A DNA stretch of 64,000 bases from Alopecurus myosuroides (taxonomy: Eukaryota; Streptophyta; Magnoliopsida; Poales; Poaceae): positions 233,380,376 through 233,444,375 of the forward strand of contig CM054062.1 of assembly GCA_028641055.1 (NCBI GenBank). Reading direction: 5' to 3'. Shown here piece by piece: positions 21,601-34,476 of the stretch. The notes beneath the pieces are model-generated. The model did no database searches. It worked only from the letters and a program-made list of their open reading frames with translations, and was not told the origin of the DNA. Position 1 is the first letter of the stretch. The number at the start of each line of letters is the position of its first letter. The position numbers were made by a program, and so were the translations under genes.

Positions 21601-22180
21601 AGCGGCGTCGAATCTCTGGCGAGCTAGGTTTTCGGTTAGGGTTTCGTTTGGCAGGGAAGAGAGACAGAGAGGGAGGGCGACCTGGGGGTTCTGCGAGCTC
21701 GGCTCGATCCGGACGGCACCCTGGGGTTCTTCTGGTCGTCCACGTCGCGAGGAGGTAAGCAGGAGGTGGTGCTCGCTGGCATTTCGTCCTTCTGGCCGGA
21801 AGGAAAGAAGAAAAGGAAATAAAACGATTTTTCCCATAACCCCCTAGCTTTCTAGAAAACTGCAAAGAGGTCCTTTTCCCTTTTAAAACTGAAAAGAAAC
21901 ATGGTTTTTGAGGGCCTTATTGTAAACAGAAAATTTGGCAAAAATACTTTTTGGAAACCTCACAGAATTCCCAACCTCGCCATGTTTTGCTTTGGTGAAA
22001 TTGAAATATTTTTCAGTTCAAAATTTTGAAAACCACATTAAGTAGCATTTGTGGAATTTTCTCAAACCGTTTAAATTCACAATTTAAATTGGTTCAAACA
22101 TGATTAAATTTTTGTTTCCATGCATGTATGATATGAACACAACACCACAACTCTTTGGTAGCAAAATTTGGGATGTTACA
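18610..22180 (-). repeat. 3' LTR of Gypsy-5
   Basis: 3,571 bp, TGTCACGACCCC...GGGATGTTACA on the plus strand; on the minus strand it starts TGTAACATCCC, typical of several gypsy families. It has a GC-rich block (21140-21800) holding a 234-codon frame on the plus strand, opposite to the element. I regard that frame as chance in GC-rich sequence because it has no recognisable domain. Confidence 0.92.
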
Positions 22181-22198
22181 AATCTACCCCCTTACAAG
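22181..22198 (-). other. Polypurine tract of Gypsy-5
   Basis: The minus strand reads CTTGTAAGGGGGTAGATT directly before the LTR start. A small palindrome (GAATCTCG / CGAGATTC, 22198-22216) abuts it. Confidence 0.75.
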
Positions 22199-25100
22199 AA
22201 TCTCGTCCCGAGATTCCCGAAGGAGAAGAAAGAAGGAACACCGTTTTGAACGATCTTCTCGAACCTTACGGTTTTCTTCTTGAAGAGGTTGATCAGTAGA
22301 ATCATGAAGTGTTGAACAGATACACCTAGGTAAGAGGGAAAACTCGTGGGATTGGATCTTCACGAAGATCGAGTATCTCATGGCCAACTCATGACAGGAA
22401 TGTTCATAAAGAACTTTTGAGTTAACGGGCATGGAACACATCAAGATAACGGAGGGAACTGAGAGAAGGTTTCAAGTTTATGGACGATGGTTCTTGAAAG
22501 GATTTAGAATATGAGCTTTGCACAAGACTTTAAATCCTTCTAGAAGAGAAAAGTTGGACAACTTATGACATCGAAGTTTCTTCGAAGTAGAATACCAAGA
22601 TGGGAAGGATGACCTTGAATATCACAATGTAATATCCGTAGACGAGGGAGAACACGAGAAAACATTGTAATCGTGTGTCGGAGAAAATTTGATATAGGAT
22701 CATGTTCACTCTTTGGAGTGGACATGGAAGATGAAGGAACTTTTGTTCATCCAGGTTTGTTGAAAACCTTTTCAAAGATTAGGATGTTACTTCACAACGA
22801 AGGATGAGTAACCAAAGGATGGTGGAACACCGTAGTGAAGGCGATATTCTTGGTCACACCATAAGGATGAATAACCAACGAGGTTTGAAACACTAGAAGG
22901 AATATGGAATCTCTTTCCTATCGTGGATTTGATGTAGCAATACATCCACCACCTGGTTGAGATCCCATGGCTGAAGTAACTGACAAATTCACGCAATGTG
23001 TGAGATGAACAACACTTCAAGTACAAACCACTTCAGGAAGGAACCTGATCAATAGTAGTTACAAAACACCACGAGAGGTTCCCATGATGAACTTGTTTCC
23101 ACTGAAAGAAAGTTTTGGAGGATCGACGAAGAGACATTGGACAATACAACTTCCAAGTTCTCCTGATGTCCTAGATACCAATAGCAGGCTTATAATAAGC
23201 CTTCAATAGGTAATCAAGTGGAAGTGGAACTTCAGTCAAAAGAATGGTGGGGAAAACTTGTTAAGATTAGCCACACAAGAATTCTCACGGAGAGTGGTTG
23301 TTCTTACGGATTCAAGGGAATATGACATTAGGCCTTCCGGCTAATTGTGTCAAGAACAACATCGACCATACCGGATTCTGAAAAGACCTAATTCGATACC
23401 CTTGAGGAAACACCAACCATCCTTGCTGCTTGAGATTCAGCTCCGGTTAGTGGGTTGATAACTCAGACTCGACATGTTTGATCGAAGAGGTTGCTCCGGT
23501 TACCAACGAGACACATATGCTAGATTCTCAAGATATGGACTATGATGCCACGCTCAAGAAGGTAAGCGAGAATGTAGAACTCATGTATTAGCAACTTGCA
23601 AAAGACGGTTGCACCTACATGAACTACGTGCAAAAGAACGCATCGGAGTCCTGGTTGGGAAGATGGTACAGAGATAACTAAGTTCTAGGACTTCTTCTCT
23701 TTCACGAATGATCAGTCAGTGGCTGGGTGTGGATGCAACTTCTTCAAATAAATGGTGATAACAACCTACCATCTCAAGAATATCCCACACATGCATGACT
23801 GACTTGGGATTATTCCCGAAGGAATAAGAAAACTCTACTCGGATCCACGGCGACAACTTTCACCATAAGCACATGAACCAGAGTAGGTTACTTCGAACAT
23901 CCAGGACACAACTTCGTGATGACACAAAGATGGTTCTCAAAAGTTTCCAACATTGTTGCCATTTGCTCAGCATGAACCTCTTGCAACTTGGAGAAAACAA
24001 GAATGTCGTAGATGAGCTCAACAACACCTTATCAAGATACTCCAAGAGGAGGGATTCACATGATATATGAACAAGGCAAAATATTGGTCAGCTTAAAGGA
24101 CATGAAGATGTACCTAGGCAAAACACCATGAGTGGAAACACCATCAAGACAATCTTTGGATCTGATCTTGATTTGAAGATAGCCCAAATCAAATCAAGGG
24201 TAGGGTGATAGCATGTCCATTAACGAGATACTATCATGCTTCAACAAGATGAGAACTAGACATCCCATTCCAAAGGAACAAGTTATGATGAGCTTTTGTC
24301 TTTCAACTCTCCAAGTTGTTGTTTAAGCTCAACCTACTAGTCCAGGGTGTCCAGCGGAGTTTCTTGGAGAAAAGAGTAGTTCAAACTACCCCTCGTTTAG
24401 ACATCACGGTCAAGTAACCACATGGTGATACTTCTAGAAATACAACCAGAATATCGGAACTTACCGGTATGTCTCGAAGTTTGGAAAGAATTTTTGCTTT
24501 TCAAAGAAACCGATATGGTCTTGAGAGCTTCGGCATGAACCTAACTCTTTGACCATGAATGTCCATCGACATGAACGGATTTGGTAACACAGTCAACTTC
24601 AAAAAGAGGCTGGGTGACCAGTGGTGCTAAGAAGGATACAGATGTTTCTTAGATTTTCAAAGCGATATGAATTGCTAGGAATAACTACTCCACACCTCAA
24701 AGCACATACCCATCATACTCAGCCATTCAATCTTAGAGGAAGGGGGAGTGAAGATGTGTATGAGCATGACTTCATCAATATGGCCATGAAACTCAACACG
24801 GCCTCTTGATACGAAAGAGTGTGATACTCGGAGGTAGAACAGATTGGAAGTTGACAAAACTTCTTTAATATGTGGATTACAAAACTTTGACCTGATGCTA
24901 GAGATGAACGAGGTTTTGGAGTTTGTTTCTCCTGACATCCCAAGGTGGAATGTTTTCAAGGAAACACGAGGGCAACATGCATTGGAAGACTCCAACACAC
25001 ATATGCGACTTGATGTCCAAAACAACAGATGGGGACTTGAGAGCAACTGAAGGGTAGAATCATGCTCAGGAAGAATCCTAAGATCATCGTTGATTGCACA

Positions 25101-25944
25101 GGATAATACTCATTTGTAGAACCCATGCTAAAATAGAGGTATAGCTGAATCAAGCACAAAGATGTGGAATTCAAGATGACCACTCTTGTTGTGATCCCTT
25201 TTGGTTCCAAAAGAAAACCTATGGCTATTGGAGTTGAGATTACCTAGCCATCCCGAGGTAGAACGGATTCTTCGGCATCCAAAGAAACCGAGCTTGGGTT
25301 AAAGGTCAGCATCCTGTACTGATGGCATGAGCATCACATGGTTATGAAACCACATGACTCAACTCACCGTAATTCAGCACATTCCGGGACCTACTGTTCA
25401 AGTCCAAGGTTAAAAACCTAGAGGAAGGAGCAACTACTATCTGAGTGCCGTAAAGGACACTATGAGTAGCGATCACGAGGTATCTTTCAAAAGACAAACC
25501 TAGCTCCGGAAGAATTTGGACAGAGGATAACGGATACATTCGAGATGAAAAGGAAAACTCGAGGTTCAGGATTTCGAGACTTTGAACATGTAAGAATGTG
25601 GAATCCACACAACTCTGAGAGACTAGGATAGAAAGGAATCTCCCAGTTGAACAACAATCAACGGAGTATGGAACACACACGACTCTAGAAACTGAACACT
25701 AAGTCAACTTGGGTAAAAGACGTCCTTGCCGAAGAAGGCACCTAGGTTTTGAATGAATAGAAGAGATAGCAAAACCTTTTCAAATCAAAACAGGTAAGGA
25801 GTCCCAGAGTTAGAGCGATACCAGATACGGAGTAAAAAGAATCCTAAGAAGGTTTTTCACAATTCGTTTGAGGTTTCAAAATAGTTTTCGCAAACACTAG
25901 ACTCAACATCGACCAAGTAGTAAGGTTTTCCTACAGGCAGTCCT
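22199..25944 (-). other. Non-coding interior of Gypsy-5
   Basis: About 3.75 kb with stops in all frames. The longest open stretches (about 110-120 codons, minus strand at 24675-25046 and 25342-25680) show no gag, protease, RT or integrase motif. The composition is fairly even and purine-rich on the plus strand. Such interiors are thought to serve only as packaged RNA that uses enzymes of other elements. Confidence 0.75.
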
Positions 25945-25956
25945 GCTCTGATACCA
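25945..25956 (-). other. Primer-binding site of Gypsy-5 (initiator tRNA-Met)
   Basis: The minus strand reads TGGTATCAGAGC, complementary to the 3' end of plant initiator tRNA-Met, 5 nt from the LTR edge. This orients the element on the minus strand. Confidence 0.88.
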
Positions 25957-25961
25957 TGACT

Positions 25962-28900
25962 TGTCACGACCCCGGACCCAGAGATATACATACTGTTATG
26001 TGCTCCTAGCCATGGACTCACAAGTGCTTCAGGGTTACCAGCCCCGGCCGCAACAAACAACGACAGGCAGACTGGATTCATCGGCACGTAGTCCGGATCC
26101 CCAGTCTACTACTCCTTGTATCCATGCTAGTCATAACCAACTATGCATATCAAAGCGTCCACGAATCGAATGAAACTGGAGGAAACAGTACCAAAGCTAT
26201 ACAGAGATGCTATGTGTCCAGAAAGTGCAACAACAATCGAGGGTTACTGGGGTTACCTCGCCCCAGGCCGAATCACATCGGCAGGCGGGCTCGGACATGG
26301 ATCATCGGCTCCACAACCCCTCGACTGCGACAACTATGCAGGCATAGCCAAAACTGTATAACAATAAGCTCGAAACCAACAACCGATCAAAGCAGTACTC
26401 TAGACATGAAACTTTATTAAACAGGTGTTACTAGAGCATAGCTTTACAAACAGAGGTCACATGACCCAACATTACACCAGAAAACGGAAGGAAAATTATG
26501 TTGCTAATCAACAAGAACCAAAAAGGCCTAAGAGGCCGCAACATAAGGCGACGTCCCAGCCCATAGATTCTAGGCTGCTACCTGGGAACCCCAAACTACT
26601 CGTCGATGTCCACGTTGAAACCCCACTGAAGTGACGAACTCCACCTGAACCAAAATTAAGAAAACCTGAGTACGGGAGGTACTCAACAAGACTTAGTTAA
26701 CCTATTATATATCTGCTGGTTTCATAAAGGGTTTTATGAAGGCTGTTTTGCGTAAAGCAATCTTTGTTTTCCAAGTCGAGGAAGAATAGCACGTCTCATA
26801 AAATGTTTTCAAAACAGATGAGAAGCTCACTACGGTAATCATCATCTTTTGAATCCACCAACATCAATTCCCAGCATCTCACATGCTACAAGGATCACCC
26901 CTCTCGGCATCTCCGAGGAGGCACCCTTCAAACATAGACTCCATGCTTTGTCAACATATTTTACGTCACGTCAGGTTGTCTATGGTCTTTGCCTTCACCA
27001 AGTCGTCCTTAACCGTGGACACGGCTTTTCGAAAAGATTGCCCTGCAGGGATGTACACTTTACCCACACGTGCCATCCGACTCTTAGCGCCACATGTACG
27101 TTCTTCCATGGAACGCGGCAGAGGGTGGCTGGCCACGACCTTTACCTTACCCGACCCTATCCATGAGTCAACCCAAGACAGGGCCACCCCGTCAACCTGG
27201 AGTTGGCCATCCTCCTGACGGCACATGTCTCTATGAGGCGGGGTCAAGATCCGTGTACGCCCATCACTTGGCCCCGGTCACGCCCTAGCGGAGCATTTTG
27301 TTTTCAATACCGTTTAAAAGGTTTTATTTGCGGTCCCGAATCGAAATTTTAAACTACGTGACTCATGGATCTGGCCAAACAAGTTAGTTGGTCGAGCGTG
27401 GTTACTTAGACCCCGCGTGTGGTTGCACGCTCAGTCTTGGCTTCCGCTCGAGACCTCAATCCTAGGGTTGGCGAGTATAGGACGAACAACCACTTCCCAA
27501 GTGGCCTCCCATACCAGCCTTAGTCAAGTTATCCACACAAGGCTCATCTCACCACGTCATCATATCATACTAGGTTATCGCATCTCTGATTCATCAACCG
27601 GATGGAGCAGAGGTAACAAACATGTATGACTAAGCAAAGCAGATATGAGGCTCTGGTGATGCGCACAAGCAAATCTATGGCGGCTAGGAGCAGTGGATCA
27701 GGATATTGAGGCAATGCAGTATATAGGTGATCTATATCTACTAGCATCAGATATTTTGGAATCGAATGAGAAGTACGAGAATCAAATATTGTTAGAAAAC
27801 GTATATGAGAAGATAAGAGTTTATGCTTGCCTTGGTTATAAGAAAACCAGATAAAGTCTTCTGGAATAAGTGCTCGACTTGCCGGTTAAGATCAAGTATT
27901 CACCATTGGACTGCTGGCCTTCTCTTCGGAGTCCCTTTCTACCGAGGGGAAAACAACACCGAAAAGAAGAACAAAAATCAAACATGGCATCGATACAATG
28001 CACAACATGTATGCATGATCAAGTTAATGCACTGAAGTAAAGCCCTAAACATGTTTGTTGGATTACTAGGGTTCATATGGCAGTTAGGCATTTTTACTGA
28101 ATTTATCCCGGAATAGACCCCGAAGGGCAATTCGGGTGATTCTGAAAGCGAGTACAATTTTAAAATATCAAATGGGTTTGAAAACATCATAACTAGATTC
28201 CATTTGTCATTTTTAGCATTTTGGTATATAACTTCTAATTTTCTAATTTTAGTGAATAAAAACTTATTTTTCTATTTTTAAAATGAATTAACAACATTAA
28301 ATAAATGCTCATTTTTGGACTTTCTCAAACATGTGTGGAAATGACATATTTGGAAAGAGTACATTTTTCTGAACAACTCCATACCTTCCTTTTATTTTTC
28401 TGGGTAATATTTTAATAGTTATTGATTTACAAAATAAACCATTTTTCTGGAAATAAGAAAAACTGGATTTGTGACATCAGGCTGACGTCGAGATGGCGTC
28501 ATCAATGGCCACAAAGGCTCTGGCTTGGCTCAATCCTACGATTCAGCGCGCCATCGAGAAATTGAAAGCCACCACGGGACAGAGGAGACGACGACGAGTT
28601 GGAGGATGGTGGCGGAACGACCAAATGGTCGCCGGAGCTTCGCCGACGGCGACCTTCCGCGGCGGCGGATGGCGGGGCACGACGAGGAGAGGAACCAGAG
28701 GGGTAGGGGGAAGGGCGGGAGCACCTACGTGCTCAGGAGCTCACCTTGAAGGTGTTGAGGCAGGCGGAGAGGGCGGAGGAGGTCGAGAAAGGCGGCAATG
28801 GCACACGGCTGCGCTCGGACGGCCACGAGGAAGACGGCGCGATTCCGTCGATTCCGACCATCCCGGATGCTCATCTCGCTCGTGGAGGACGAGTGGAACA

Positions 28901-29528
28901 CGGCGGAGCTTCTGGAAGTCTCATCTCCGCGGAAGGGGGCGTGTAACGGCGGTGGCGTCGAATCTCCGGCGAGCTAGGTTTTCGGTTAGGGTTTCGTTTG
29001 GCAGGGAAGAGAGACAGAGAGGGAGGGCGACCTGGGGGTTCTGCGAGCTCGGCTCGATCCGGACGACACCCTGGGGTTTTTCTGGTCATCCACGTCGCGA
29101 GGAGGTAAGAAGGAGGTGGCGCTCGCCGGCGTTTCGTCCTTCTGGCCGGAAGGAAAGAAGAAAAGGAAATAAAATGATTTTCCCATAACCCCCTAGCTTT
29201 CTGGAAAACTGCAAAGAGGTCCTTTTCTCTTTTAAAACTGAAAAGAAACATGGTTTTTGAGGGCCTTATTGTAAAAAAATTTTTGGCAAAAATACTTTTT
29301 GGAAACCTCACAGAATTCCCAACCTCGCCATGTTTTGCTTTGGTGAAATAGAAATATTTTTCAGTTCAAAATTTTGAAAACCACATTAAGTAGCATTTGT
29401 GGAATTTTCTCAAACCGTTTAAATTCACAATTTAAATTGGTTCAAACATGATTAAATTTTTGCTTCCATGCATGTATGATATGAACACAACACCACAACC
29501 CTTTGGTAGCAAAATTTGGGATGTTACA
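25962..29528 (-). repeat. 5' LTR of Gypsy-5
   Basis: 3,567 bp, collinear with 18610-22180 along its whole length with scattered substitutions and small indels. It ends at GGGATGTTACA, followed by the GTCAA target duplicate. The same GC-rich plus-strand open frame recurs (28493-29188). Confidence 0.92.
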
Positions 29529-29533
29529 GTCAA

Positions 29534-31821
29534 CTCCGCTGCCACTCCCTAATAGAATTGGGCAGTGGACGCAGTCCAAACTTTGCCGGATGACCTTATG
29601 AGAATCAAACGGCGCATCGCTAAACTTGTCTCCTCCTCTCACTGGCACCGACACAGTTCTGTGTTGGTTCGGGAGATGCATCCAGCCATTGGCTTACTGC
29701 GAAACCCGACTTCTGTGTGACTATACGGGCTCGGAGGATACAATGCGGGGAACGGGAAAAGCGTTCTCCAAGAGGGACTTCAAGAAGTGGGTAAATCACT
29801 TGGTCGCTACTCGCGACCAATATGAAGAAAGCCGAGAGATGTATCACGAGGGAAATCCGGCTCCAAAGGTAATACTTTTCTTCTTTGGGAAATTTCTCGG
29901 ATTTTATCTTTCTCAGATTTATAACTTAGCCGGATTTTGTGCTTTTTCCACAGCTAGCCGATCTCGCTGATGAAGACCTTGCCACCGATGCCGAGTTGGA
30001 CGCACTGCGCGCCAACTTTGCAGGCGAACGGAAACGCAAGAATACATCCACTGCTCAAGAAGTGGTTGAACTTGACAGAATTCATGTCGCTACTTCCAGG
30101 TAAATCCTCCGGGTTTCTCTTTCCTCTGATTTTGGTCGTAGGAATTTCTTTTCTTTTCTCGGAATTCTAACTTCTCGGATTTTTATCTTTCTAGCTTGGC
30201 TCCGACAACATTGAAGCCAAAAAAGCCGGAAGAAACATAAGTCTGTTGCCCGGAGGGGGCACAACCTTGTCCTGCTGCTGCTCCTGACACTCCAGTCGCA
30301 GCTGCGGAGGAATACCTGGCTGCCAGGGAAGAGGAACCCATGCAGATCAGCCATCCCATTGCGTCCGAGTCAGATGCGAGGGAAAGGGAGGTGGAGCCGG
30401 AAGCCGGGGGTACTTCCAATGTTCCATTGGAAGATCCAATCCCAAACTATGATCCGCAATTCAAGGTAAAAGAAGAACACTTTGACGTACATGGATGTAT
30501 TCATCCATGGGCGACAAAGTATTTCGCCCCAGCTCCTTTAATCCGTCCTTGGCCACAAGGCGGACTTATTGTTAGGAATAACTTCGTATTTTTGCCTCGG
30601 CGGATAATCCAAGATGGCCTTTGCCACGTTGGAATTCTTTTTGCTGAGTATGCAAAAGAATTCACCGAAAATCTGTCGGATCTTCAACGGATGAGCAAGG
30701 TAATATCTCTAGCCCCCAAGCAATATGCCAAATGTATAATTTTGACTTAATGCTTTTATTATGACCTTGCTTGTTTTTAACTTAAGTGTTTTGTCTCTTT
30801 TCCATGTTTCAGCAAACTGCTGAAAACATTAACATGGAACTTTTCAGTAAGCTCACCATCAAGAATAAGGAGGTAAAAACTCTCCTTAATATTCTTGAGG
30901 ATAAGGACTCGGAGCTGGTATCCGTTCAGCAAAAGCTGGCTGAATCAGCAGGTAAATTTTTTCATTGCTTTCGTTCAAAAAAAATTCTAAGTAATTTTCC
31001 GTGTTTTTAACTCTTTCTTTTACTTGCTTTTTTAGCTTCTTTGGGGAAAGCCAAACAAATTGCTGAAGATGTCGTTAATGCCGAGAACCTTCGCAGGGTA
31101 AACCTAGAACTTCACAAGCTCAATGTGATGCTCCAGAAAGACCTAGAGGCCAGCCAACTAGCTGTTGGCATTGCCGAGTCTAAGGCCTCCAACCAGGCCG
31201 AGAAGGACAAAGCCACCATCAGGGACCTAGAGAATGCCCTAAACCAGCGCCTGGAGGAAGGCACGGAGATGGACCAGATTCTCGGTATTTTTTTTTGACT
31301 TTTACCAGATTTTTCCTTTTTCCCTTCTTCTGTTTTCCCTAACTTTGTCTTGTTGATTGAAAACAGAAGGTAGCCCCCAACTTACCCGGATCAAAAGAAT
31401 CCAGGCTTTCGAGAAGGTCTTCACCGCGCTTAAAGCTGCGGGGATGTTACTTATTAATAAGTACATTCCCGAGAAAGCGGGAGAGTTCTCGGAAGTCAGT
31501 AAACTTCCGGAGGCGATCGTGGAGGTGGCGAACCGCAAGGAATCGTGGTTCCGCTCCGCGGCTCGCCGTGGTGCACGCATGGCCCTTGGGCTCATGCGTA
31601 TGCATTATACCACCGCCAAGTCTTGGCGCGTGGCAGACGGTATCCCTCAAGGATACACAGACGCTCAGCGGGCCAACATCTTTGATGCTATCAAAGGCCA
31701 CGCCACCAAGATTGCCAACATGGTGAACATCTCCACCTTCTATCCCGAGGAAGAAATTCCGACAAGTTTTGAGGAATCCAGCAACGAGGACGAAGACTCG
31801 GATCCCGAAGAAGCTGCTTAA
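29534..31821 (+). pseudogene. Antisense gene of Gypsy-4, 3' part: spliced, coiled-coil
   Basis: Continuation of the gene at 17784 after Gypsy-5. Predicted exons by GT-AG junctions and open frames: to 29868 (ends GNPAPK), 29954-30099, 30195-30699, about 30813-30950, 31036-31285 and 31367-31821 (stop after SDPEEAA). Exons four and five are rich in Leu/Lys/Glu/Gln and look like coiled coil; the last exon has an Ala/Arg-rich helical part and an acidic tail. It carries TAA-TAG soon after the junction (about 29552), a frame slip before 29737 and a TAA at 30237, so it is not translatable now. The function of Tat antisense products is unknown. The exon-intron pattern is clear although the coding is broken. 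Confidence 0.65.
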
Positions 31822-32435
31822 GTCCTGGGTTGAAGGCAGGCAAAATAGAAGCATTACTAGTCTCACAATGTAATATTCATTGTAATGCTATCTATCATTT
31901 GTATAAACAAGTGCTCCGCTTTTGCAGTTTTAATTTATAAGTCTTTGCAAGTTTTCCGGGTTTTAATTCTTTTATCTTCGAAGTTCTCTGGTTTATATGT
32001 CTTAACTGTCCTTAGTGTTTGAAATGGCTCGATAGTACATAATCTTCACGCCAAGTGACTGGGTATAACCGATCAGTCGAAACTCGAAAACATGGATCGT
32101 ACTAAAGGCATTTTTACTTACTAATTTTAGTGACCCAACATAAAAATAATCAGATAATACTTAGAGAAAAAGTAAGGAATTTTGAATTTTGTATGAAACT
32201 CAGGCACGCAGGCACAATCTAGGTTTCCTTAAGCCTCCTTAGTCCGAAAATCATTCAGTTTTTTAACTTCGAGCATGCATGCACAATTCGGGTTAACATT
32301 GAGTATTTTGAAAGATCATTGGGAAATAGATGAGGCGGATTTATGCTTTGTACTATAAAAACATGTAAAAACATAAATGCATGAATTCCGACAACTTTAT
32401 TTCATGATCTCAAATATGTTTACATAGAAATTGAA
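31822..32435. other. Spacer between the antisense gene and Gypsy-4 pol
   Basis: About 600 AT-rich bases where two convergent transcription units (antisense gene from the left, gag-pol from the right) would end. I see no coding sequence or inserted element. Confidence 0.5.
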
Positions 32436-33571
32436 CTAAGTGTAGAAGGGACGTAACTGCTGGATTCTCCAGGGTCTTTTGGTCTCTCCCAGTTTGACAT
32501 CTATCTTTCTCTTTCTTTTGTGATTCGGTCTTTTGGGATCATCCTCCGTATCCCGAATATCTACAAGATAGTAAGATCCATATTTCATAGCTTTGCTAAT
32601 GACCAATGGTCCCTCCCATACTGGGGATAACTTGTGCTTTCTTTCTTGCACCAATCTTAGCACTAAGTCACCTTCTTTGAAAGAACGATGTCTGATTTTC
32701 CGACTATGGTAGCATCGTAATCCTTGCTGATAAATGGCGGATCTTTGAAGCACAAGTTCTCGTTCTTCTTCTAAAGAAAGACGGCATCCTGTCGTGCGGT
32801 TTCGGCATCCGAGTCATCGTAAGCCTGCACTCTTGGGCTATCATGGAGCATGTCCGTTGGAAGCACTGCTTCTGCGCCATAGACCAGGAAAAACAGGGTT
32901 TGCCCTGTTGATCTATTTGGCGTCGTTCGAATATTCCAAAGCACGGAAGGTAATTCCTCTACCCATGCTCCAGCTGCTCTATGAAGAGGAGATTCGAGTC
33001 TTGGGTGTATTCCCTGCAGGATTGAGCTATTCATTCTTTCAACCTGCCCATTGGATTGTGGGTGTGCCACAGATGCAAGATCTAGGAGTATTCCCGTTTG
33101 TTGGCAATACTTTGCCAACTCTCCAATTGAGAAATTTGTTTCGTTGTCAGTAATTATGCTGTGTGGAACGCCGTATCTCATGACTACGTCAATGATGAAA
33201 TTTCTGGCAGTCACACCGTCAAGTTTTTTGATGGGTTTTGCCTCCACCCACTTGGTATACTTATCTACCGCAACGAGTAGATGTGTGAGTCCACCTCTTG
33301 TGAATGGTCCTATCATATCTAGCCCCCAGACCGCAAATGGCCACGTAATAGGGATAGTTTTGAGTGCTTGGGCTGGCATATTCGTCTGCTTGGCGTAATA
33401 CTGACATCCGGCACATGAATTTACTGTGTGTTTGGCGTCTGTCTTGGCTGTTAGCCGGAAAAACCCTGCACGGAATGCTTTTTGACTATGCATTTTGATT
33501 GAGCATGATGTCCCCAATCTCCTGCATGGATTTCTTGCAGGATTTCTTGGCCTTCTTCTGGCGAAATACAT
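32436..33571 (-). pseudogene. Gypsy-4 integrase
   Basis: The minus strand 33571-32771 encodes a zinc-binding tail (CAGCQYYAKQ), then the catalytic core: GLDMIGPF (Asp), ITDNETNF (Asp) and SNGQVERMN (Glu), all three acidic residues kept. 32753-32436 carries the C-terminal part with FKEGDLVLR and LSPVWEGPLVI (GPF/Y-like) and ends RPFYT. A frame break lies between 32753 and 32771. This is the best preserved enzyme in the window. It is the last enzyme of the minus-strand polyprotein and is followed by the antisense gene. Confidence 0.88.
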
Positions 33572-33627
33572 CGCTGAAAAATTCCGATAGTGCTGCGTTT
33601 ATACAGGCAACCATTAATTACCGTGTA

Positions 33628-34375
33628 TCATTTGCATCGACGTTGTATTTGTCTTTGCAAGACCTCGTCTGCTCCATCCGGGAACTTCTGATCAACTAAG
33701 AAGTTGAAATATGTAATAGTCCGATCCGGGTTAACAAGCAGAACTTCAATTGACTCAGAAACGAGAGGATAATCAACATCTCCACCTTTGATCGATGGTT
33801 CATGCAAATGTTGGACAAACACACCTGGTGGTAGGGTTTTCACTCTTTCCGAACCCATGCGATCTAATGCATTCGCGTTCCAATTTTTCCCTTTTGATAT
33901 GAAGTACTTCAAATCCCAGGAAGCAAATGGCAAACTCGTCCACCGTTCTCCGATATTCGGCCATGATGGGGCTTTTGGCGTCCCATGTTTGGTTTAGCTG
34001 ATGTTGTACCAAATCTGAGTCACCATAGCATAGTATGCGTTTGACACCTATTTGTTTTGCAATATGCAAGCCATGAAGAAAAGCTTCATATTCTGCCACG
34101 TTATTACTGGCGTTGAAGTGTATTTGTAATACATACTCCACAGTATCACCTTTTGGGGATTTTAGTACTACACCAGCTCCAGTGCCTTCCTTCATCTTGG
34201 GTCCGTCAAAATGCATGACCCAGTATTCCGACTCCGACATTGGTGTATTTTCCATTGTTTCTGTCCAATCAACGACGAAATCTACCAACGTCTGGGATTT
34301 TATTGCCGTCCGGGGTTGGTACTTAATGTCGAATGCAGCTAGCTCGATGCCCCATTTGTCTACTGGGCTTTGCAT
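33628..34375 (-). pseudogene. Gypsy-4 second RNase H domain
   Basis: The minus strand reads WVMHFDGPKMKEGTGAGVVL (Asp), NNVAEYEAFLHGL (Glu) and CYGDSDLVQ (Asp), the three acidic positions of an RNase H of the archaeal/plant type, followed by a linker to integrase with a frame slip near 33800-33930. Tat-lineage gypsy elements carry this extra RNase H in addition to the one fused to RT, which supports the lineage call. It continues from the RT/RNase H region at 34477. Confidence 0.8.
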
Positions 34376-34476
34376 ACCACTGTTATGGAATGTCCTTGGA
34401 AATAATGGCAGAGTTTTTGAGATGCAAAAAAGACGCCATATGCCAGCTTCTGATAGTGTGGATACCTTTGTTTAGA

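Larger units (their letters stand above)
18610..29528 (-). mobile_element. Gypsy-5: LARD-like non-coding LTR retrotransposon
   Basis: It is flanked by a perfect 5-bp duplication GTCAA (18605-18609 and 29529-29533). Two 3.57 kb LTRs (18610-22180 and 25962-29528) flank 3.78 kb of internal DNA with an initiator-Met primer site (25945-25956) and a polypurine tract (22181-22198), both on the minus strand. No gag or pol is recognisable. Long LTRs with a non-coding interior fit the LARD class described in Triticeae (for example Sukkula); I cannot say which family. By eye the first ~400 LTR bases show about 12 mismatches, suggesting a relatively recent insertion. Confidence 0.92.

Noticed and set aside
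21143..21847. A 234-codon plus-strand ORF, repeated at 28493-29188
   Set aside because: It lies in the GC-rich part of both Gypsy-5 LTRs, opposite to the element, is rich in Arg/Gly, has no recognisable domain, and competes with other open frames in the same GC-rich stretch.
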